This document shows positions 58,129 through 64,000 of a stretch of DNA of 64,000 nt, piece by piece. The DNA lies in NCBI GenBank assembly GCA_954871525.1, contig OX940864.1, positions 19,958,001 to 20,022,000 of the forward strand, read 5' to 3'. The notes beneath the pieces are model-generated. The model was not told the DNA's origin, made no database searches, and worked only from the letters and a program-made list of their open reading frames with translations. Position numbers and translations under genes: made by a program. The stretch comes from Parietaria judaica. Taxonomy: Eukaryota; Streptophyta; Magnoliopsida; Rosales; Urticaceae. Position 1 is the stretch's first letter, and each line of letters begins with the position of its first letter.

Positions 58129-59118
58129 GGGTAAACTGCGGCTAATGTACCCAATGTCTGATCTTCTGCGGATTATGTACCCAATGTTTATTTTCAGCGG
58201 CTAATGTACCCAATGTTTGATCCGTTAGATATTTTCGTGTTTTCCGTCACTTGACCGTTAGAGAGTTATCCTCCTCTATATGCACACTTTTCGTATTTTT
58301 GACATAACTCACTCATTTTTTGTCCAAATTCTATGCACGACCTATGGTTGGAAAGATAAGAGATAGATCTACAACTTTAGTGTTTTAAGTTTTGTAAAAT
58401 AAGTTTTAGAAAAATATGAAATTTCAAATACAACGTAAAACTGGACATTAATTTAATGCAAAATATTTGTTTCGAGCAAATTTTAATATACTTAATGACT
58501 TTTTATGATGAAATGTAAAACTAAAAAGTTGTAGATAAATATTTTATATTTCTAACGGGTGTTTATTTATAAATTTTAGACAAAAAATGAGTGAGTTATG
58601 CCAAAAATATGAAAGATGTGATGCAAAATAATCTTTCATATTTTTGGCATAACTCACTCATTTTTTGTCCAAAATTTATAAATAAACACCCGTTGGAAAT
58701 ATAAAAAGTTTATCTACAACTTTTTAGTTTTACATTTTATCATAAAAAGTCATTAAGTACATTAAAATTTGCTCGAAACAAATATTTTGCATTAAATTAA
58801 TGTCCAGTTTTACGTTGTATTTGAAATTTCGTATTTTTCTAAAACTTATTTTACAAAACTTAAAACACTAAAGTTGTAGATCTATCTCTTATCTTTCCAA
58901 CCATAGGTCGTGCATAAAATTTGGATAAAAAATGAGTGAGTTATGTCAAAAATACGAAAAGGGTACATATAGAGGAGGATAACTCTCTAACGGTCAAGTG
59001 ACGGAAAACACGAAAATATCTAACGGATCAAACATTGAGTACATTAGCCGCCGAAAATAAACATTGGGTACATAATCCGCAGAAGATCAAACATTGGGTA
59101 CATTAGCCGCAGTTTACC
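58129..59118. mobile_element. Mutator-like foldback element with 480-bp inverted repeats and 9-bp target duplication
   Basis: Nearly the whole 990 bases form one hairpin: GGTAAACTGCGGCTAATGTA at the left is mirrored by TACATTAGCCGCAGTTTACC at the right, with pairing continuing to a centre near 58620-58635. TTTTCCTAG occurs immediately outside both ends (58120-58128, 59119-59127). A 9-bp duplication with long inverted repeats is diagnostic of Mutator-type elements. There is no transposase. Arms are about 95% paired by eye, so a transcript would fold into a very long double strand. Confidence 0.92.
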
Positions 59119-59127
59119 TTTTCCTAG

Positions 59128-59685
59128 AGAACCAAGTTCGATTCGGCCAACAAAAATACCCATGTGTTTCAAAAAATATATTATATTCTTTTTTAACACA
59201 AATTTTTAATGAAATTATAAAATTGGCATAAATAATTAACTTTTTGAATAACTCTCTACCGTTGAGTACTTTCATGTGGTATACGGGCCGGCCAAAACGT
59301 TTTGGGGGTCTTGGGCTAATTAATTATCTATGTGAGGCATTTTCCTGAGTTAAAAATGTTAAAAAATTGCTAGAATAAAAAAAAATTATTAAAAAGAAAA
59401 ACAAAAGCAAGTAATATTTATAATGTGAAGCAAGAAAAAGAAATTAAGACTTTGAAGGGATGAATGAATAAGAAAATTAATAAAAAAAATTATAATCAAT
59501 TATCATTTACAAAAGTTAATTATTTATTTTAGAAAGATTAAGTTATTATTTGAAAAAAAAATATATTTTAAAAATGAAATGTAGAATAAGTTATTAGTTT
59601 TAGTATCTATTAAAAAGGCAAGAAATTAAACTGATGAAAATATTGTTTGTTTGCTAATTTTTTTTTTTTACTTTTGAAAGATATT

Positions 59686-59721
<36 letters not shown>

Positions 59722-60080
59722 TTGTAAGAACTTGAGCAACTGCCCAATTCGCCTATGAACCCTGCGTGGTGACGTATGTTTTTTTTAGCGTTTTCACCTT
59801 TTTAGTATGTTTATTTACACTTTCAACATATTATCACTATTTTATATATTTTTATCGCGTGTCCATATTTTGCTCCTCGTTAATTATCTTGAATTCTGGC
59901 TACGTGATTGTGATACTAATATCATATATAATTTGCCCTATCCAATCCTAAATACACAACTGTTTTTAAATTTGATTCAATTATTTTAGAGAACTTTTTT
60001 TTTTTTACCATTTTTTACTGCTGTTTTTTTTTTTTTTGGATTTTTCTCAATCCCTAGGCGGAAATCTCGGTCCTAGAACA
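59128..60080. other. AT-rich intergenic DNA with (TA)n
   Basis: Homopolymer A/T runs and (TA)n at 59688-59716. No gene or bounded element seen. Confidence 0.5.
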
Positions 60081-60088
60081 ATAATAAT

Positions 60089-60583
60089 TATGGTTGTAAC
60101 TAAAACCCAAAAACCGGGTAAAAATCTGTATCCGTATTCGTATTCGATTTTAAAATCCGAATCGGATACGAGTTTTATTATTTTAAATCCTGATATTCGG
60201 TATCCGGTTTAAAATCTGGTTTATTTTATTTTTTATAATTTATTTTTTCTAGCGTTACTCTTCTTCTTCGACACTTCATTTTCATTTTCATTTCTACAGT
60301 TTTTTTTGGTGGTTGAGACAATGGCAAAATATGTACTAGATTTGTACGGTTTTCTTTGTGGTTGAGACAACATAAGTCTTATCTTAAAAAAAAAAATCGG
60401 ATCCGGATTTCAAAACTGATCGAGTTCAGATAATAAAATCGGGTTTAAAAAAAAAGGTATTCAGATTCTGGATATCCGGATTTTTGGATCCGGATACGGA
60501 TAGTGATCTTTGGATATCCGGATTTCCGGATCTGGATACGGATAGTTCAAAAAAACCGGATATCCGCTCCGGTTACAGCCCTA
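60089..60583. mobile_element. hAT-like MITE with 8-bp target duplication (495 bp)
   Basis: Begins TATGGTTGTAACTA and ends GGTTACAGCCCTA, imperfect inverted termini of hAT type. ATAATAAT flanks both sides (60081-60088 and 60584-60591). The interior is rich in CCGGATATCCGGAT-type sequence, like the fragment at 38570-38760. The duplication is low-complexity, which lowers its weight slightly. Confidence 0.75.
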
Positions 60584-60599
60584 ATAATAATAGATTAAA

Positions 60600-61569
60600 A
60601 CATTAAATCAATACTTTACCAATTCCGAAACGTTGTCAAACTTGGTCACTTTTGCCATGTGGACCTTTGGCCAATTTATTGAGCTCTGTGCCCGCGCCTC
60701 CTGCTCCGTAGACTCCGGGTTCACAACTCCTAAAGTATCGAGCATCTATCTCGTCCACCACGTTGCCTTGGGAACTCCACAATTGCGTGGATCGAAAAAT
60801 ACCTCGTCGAAATACTAGCTCCTCCTCGGAGTTTGGATGACGACATAATCTCACACACGGGAGAGAGATAAAACTCTTAGAAGCTTGGGGCTAGGGCAAT
60901 GCAAATTCTTTCTGAGGAATTTTACTGAATCAGAGTTTTATGAGCTCTAAGCTTCCTTTATATAGGCACATGTCTAATGATCTAATCCGCTTTAACTATT
61001 TGATGAATCAAGTTCATTGGTCATATCAATTAATAATTAATCATTGATCACTCGGCGAGCCGATCCCTATTTATGACGGCCAAGTGAACCCCGAAGACCC
61101 ATTTATGCGGGTTCATTTGAGCCCGATCCCTATTTTTGGGCACTAAACCCTTCATTTCCTTTAGAGGATTTTGTATTAACATAACCTTTTCGACCTTAGT
61201 TTTTTATTTGAAAAATAGAATATTTTTTCATCGGTTGAAATCCGGATTAGTATTGAGAAAATACCAGATTCCAAATCGGATTTCATCTGTTGGGTGTGCG
61301 CATACGTATAGTATTTGATTTGGAATACATAGAAGAATCAGCGTTTTTTGAGTGTGCGCGTGGTTTGCAAATTGCAGGGTGCAAATTGGCGAAGTGAGTG
61401 TGACTGACTGACACGCATTGCGGAAGACGCCAAAGGTACGGAGCGGTATGAGCTAAGAGCTGCGTCTCTACTTTATGCCTTCATTCATACATGGTGGGTC
61501 CACGCGCCAATAATTCCCAATCTCATCATTACTAGAGTAGTCAAGGTCAACCCTGATTACACATTAAAC
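60600..61569. other. Intergenic DNA, part possibly an old LTR (minus strand)
   Basis: On the minus strand TATATAAAGGAAGC (near 60965) is followed by about 300 GC-mixed bases (61-kb side to 60620) that look like the R/U5 part of an LTR, but no TG...CA ends or duplication could be placed. No gene. Confidence 0.3.
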
Positions 61570-61577
61570 CCCACAAC

Positions 61578-62071
61578 CAAGGTTCGACTTTCCACGATTA
61601 TCTTCGATAATCTTCGATTATCCGTCTTGCCGGTAGTTATCGGCAAGACGGCCATACCAGTACTTTTCCATGATTTTTGTCGAAAATCGGCAAACATCTT
61701 GAAAAATAACAAAAATATGGTACTTTTCAAGAAATTTTGTACTTTTCGATGATTTTATTCGAGTATTTACATATGTGAGAGTGAGACTATATTTTATTTA
61801 CCTATGTTTGAGTATGAAATGATTTTATTTTTGGCATTTTTAATGTTTTATCAACATTATAAACTTAGTAAATAAATTCTTAAAAATATTTTAGTGATTT
61901 TTCATCGATAATCCTCGATAAGTGTCGATAATCTGTCGATAATCATCGAAAAGTATCGGTAATCGGTAAGCTACAGTATTATTAGTTTTCCGTCGATAAT
62001 CCGGTAAGTTATCGATTAATCCGTCGATAACGGCAAACGATTTATCGGCAAGTTCGGTAAGTTGAACCTTG
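61578..62071. mobile_element. hAT MITE with exact 8-bp target duplication (494 bp)
   Basis: Begins CAAGGTTCGACTTTCC and ends in the inverted GGTAAGTTGAACCTTG. CCCACAAC flanks both sides exactly (61570-61577, 62072-62079). The interior repeats TCGATAATC and CGGTAAT blocks on both arms and is noncoding. Eight-base duplication and short inverted ends place it in hAT. Confidence 0.9.
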
Positions 62072-62079
62072 CCCACAAC

Positions 62080-63743
62080 TATATTTCAACTTGCTACAAA
62101 CTTCGCGATACTAATGTTTTTTTACATACTTGTATCCCTCTCATCATCAGCTTTCGTACACTATGAATGATTAAGTGTTGTGTGGACCACTATTTATAAT
62201 CTTGCATTATATATAATATATATAGATGGAGGGAGGGGACCCGATCCACTTATACTTAAATATTCTTTTCACTCTTAAAGACAAAACTAATTATATAATA
62301 TATATATATATATATATTTATATCATTTTAACTTAAATGATTACATCGCCATTTTTTTCCTCTTGTAACAAACTCTGACCATTTAATTTCCCTATGTTTT
62401 TCTCTTCACTCTTAATCACGGACTCCATGCGACTGTTTTTTTTCTCTTGATTATTTTACTCTCATTTTTCATGTTTTTCTCTTCACTCTCTCGCTCACAT
62501 GTCTCTCTCGCTTTGAATCTCCATAACTCCATGCGACCTTTTTTCCGTGTTGTTTCTTCGCCTCGCCTTATTGGAACAGGCTTTGGTTCTTTTGCTTTTC
62601 TCCTGTTCGCCGTTTCGAAATTATGCAGCCGGCTTGGTTTTCAGACCCTTGTTTTTTGTTCAGTTGTCAGATGATTTTTCTGCTTTTCTCGATTTTTAGC
62701 GACATGCTTTTGGGCCGCTAAAATAGTCGCAGAAAGTATTTTTTCTGGCCCAAATACAAAATGAGCCACTAAAAGTATTAGACGTCCGCAAGTCTATAGT
62801 AATTTCAGCCGCACATTACATGAAATACGCCGCTCTAAGAGTCATAATTCTTTTAAAATAAAATATATTATAGCCACATCACAAATATTTTCTTTTTCAT
62901 TAATAAGTTGATGAGAGGATATCTAAGCTGATAATTAGTTACTGTTTAATATAATATAGGTGCATTACAATTCTTCATTAAAATATTTGCGCGTGCAGTT
63001 TTTTCATGGTGCAGCCTACAAAGCGATAACCAAACTTTAAGCTTTGTCCGAACAATTAACCTTGTAATTACCCAATAGCTAGTCGCTCTTACATGCATTA
63101 TGATATGATGATCTGGATATATATACACTGATACAGACAGGAAAACAAAGTATTAATTTAATTACAACTTTTTTGCCAAAAAAATAATTATAATAATAAG
63201 TTGGACTACCTTAGCTGCATGGCACTAACCCTAACCTTTGTATATATGCCGGTTAATAATTGGCTATGTATTGCTTTTGAATTTGAAGCTGCTTTTGTCC
63301 AACCAACATAACGTAACGCCAATATATATATATATATATATGGATGTTTTTATAATTATAATATAGTTTAATCAGACACTAATTTGTTTCTTAGTGTCGT
63401 TTGCTAGCTAGCTGGATTAAATCAACTATTTTCCATATTACTAAATTAAATTCCATTCAGGTCTCGCACAATTATAGCATTATAGCACAATATATGTGTT
63501 TGTGGCAGCTAGTGATTCGATCAATAAATAAGAAATATATATATATATATGTATGTATAGTGGCTCGAGATAAGTACATGCTAATAAGTGAACATTATGC
63601 TCTTTTTGTATTTAAAGTAATGCATGGTACGTGATATGTGTGATATTATTATAAGGTTTTTGGGATAACTTTTGTTCAACAATATACAACTTTTAAGATA
63701 TAATTATACGTGAATTAAGAATGGTTCGTGAGAACTCATCGGT
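62080..63743. other. AT-rich intergenic DNA
   Basis: Microsatellites (TA)n at 62299-62318, 63322-63341 and 63535-63550. No coding region or bounded element seen. Confidence 0.5.
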
Positions 63744-64000
63744 TTGGTCGCACGTCTTACTGTGGATATGGACTCACCAGTGACCGCGGAGTGCCTAGCA
63801 ATCCTACATGGACTTATGTTCGTTCGGGAACGGAATTTGAGGGTGGCGGTTGTGGAAACCGATTGTCTTAGAGCGTCTCACCTCGTATCAACGGGGATAA
63901 GCTCAATAGCATCCAAGGACCGATCATTGCGGACATTGCGCATCTCCTCTCCGTCTTTGAGCCGAATGTCAGGTGTCGTTGGACCCCGATAACGTGTAAC
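63744..64000 (+). pseudogene. Fragment of a plant RNase-H-like (RVT_3) domain, cut by window end
   Basis: One frame reads SPVTAECLAILHGLMFVRER followed by RVAVVETDCLRASHLV, matching the AE..A...GL and V.SDC..A motifs of the plant RNase H-like domain found in LINE-type pol tails and many 'putative ribonuclease H' proteins. The conserved Glu (AEC) and Asp (TDC) are present; the first catalytic Asp region is missing. Near 63917 the frame changes: the family-like ADIAHLL..FEPNVRCRW continues one frame over. So it is 5'-truncated and frameshifted, probably a dead LINE-derived or captured fragment. The right part lies outside the window. Confidence 0.65.

Overview
The window is plant nuclear DNA, almost certainly from a dicot. 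It holds an ABA 8'-hydroxylase (CYP707A-type P450) gene with short GT-AG introns, a broken copy of a land-plant PPR gene, Ty3/gypsy chromovirus and Ty1/copia retrotransposons, Helitrons, hAT/Mutator-like MITEs and long AT-rich spacers. No bacterial-style operons, tRNA, rRNA or CRISPR were seen. The species cannot be fixed from the sequence alone.

Layout. (1) 1-19338: a head-to-tail array of one dead Ty3/gypsy element. Units of about 5.18 kb share single LTRs (LTR-int-LTR-int-LTR-int-LTR-truncated int). All units carry the same lesions: gag and most of the protease are missing, the RT catalytic-loop segment is deleted, and RNase H and integrase catalytic residues are replaced. The array therefore grew after the element had died. 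(2) 19339-20660: a MITE and a Helitron 3' terminus. (3) 20662-38396: a second, unrelated tandem array of 13 units of 1.30-1.41 kb. Each unit starts with a Helitron-5'-end-like TCTATATATA motif; four consecutive units are exactly 1299 bp. (4) 38397-48393: a nest of elements: a CCGG-rich hAT-like end, a short exon-like fragment, a complete small Helitron on the minus strand, two foldback MITEs (one split by a solo LTR with a perfect target duplication), a second degenerate LTR of the same family, and inside it a 6.1-kb Ty1/copia element with an exact 5-bp duplication. (5) 48783-50736: a pseudogene related to the Arabidopsis PPR gene MEE40 (At3g53700). (6) 53529-55091 (minus): the only intact host gene, CYP707A-like, in three exons with a TATA box and an ABRE/G-box upstream. 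(7) 55450-64000: intergenic DNA with three well-bounded elements (a Mutator-like foldback of about 990 bp with 9-bp duplication, and two hAT MITEs with 8-bp duplications) and, at the right edge, a fragment of a plant RNase-H-like domain.

Working picture: a gene-poor, repeat-rich segment. Only the P450 looks functional; it would lower abscisic acid by 8'-hydroxylation and may itself be ABA-responsive. The most unusual structures are the two back-to-back tandem arrays built from mobile-element sequence, which behave like young satellites.
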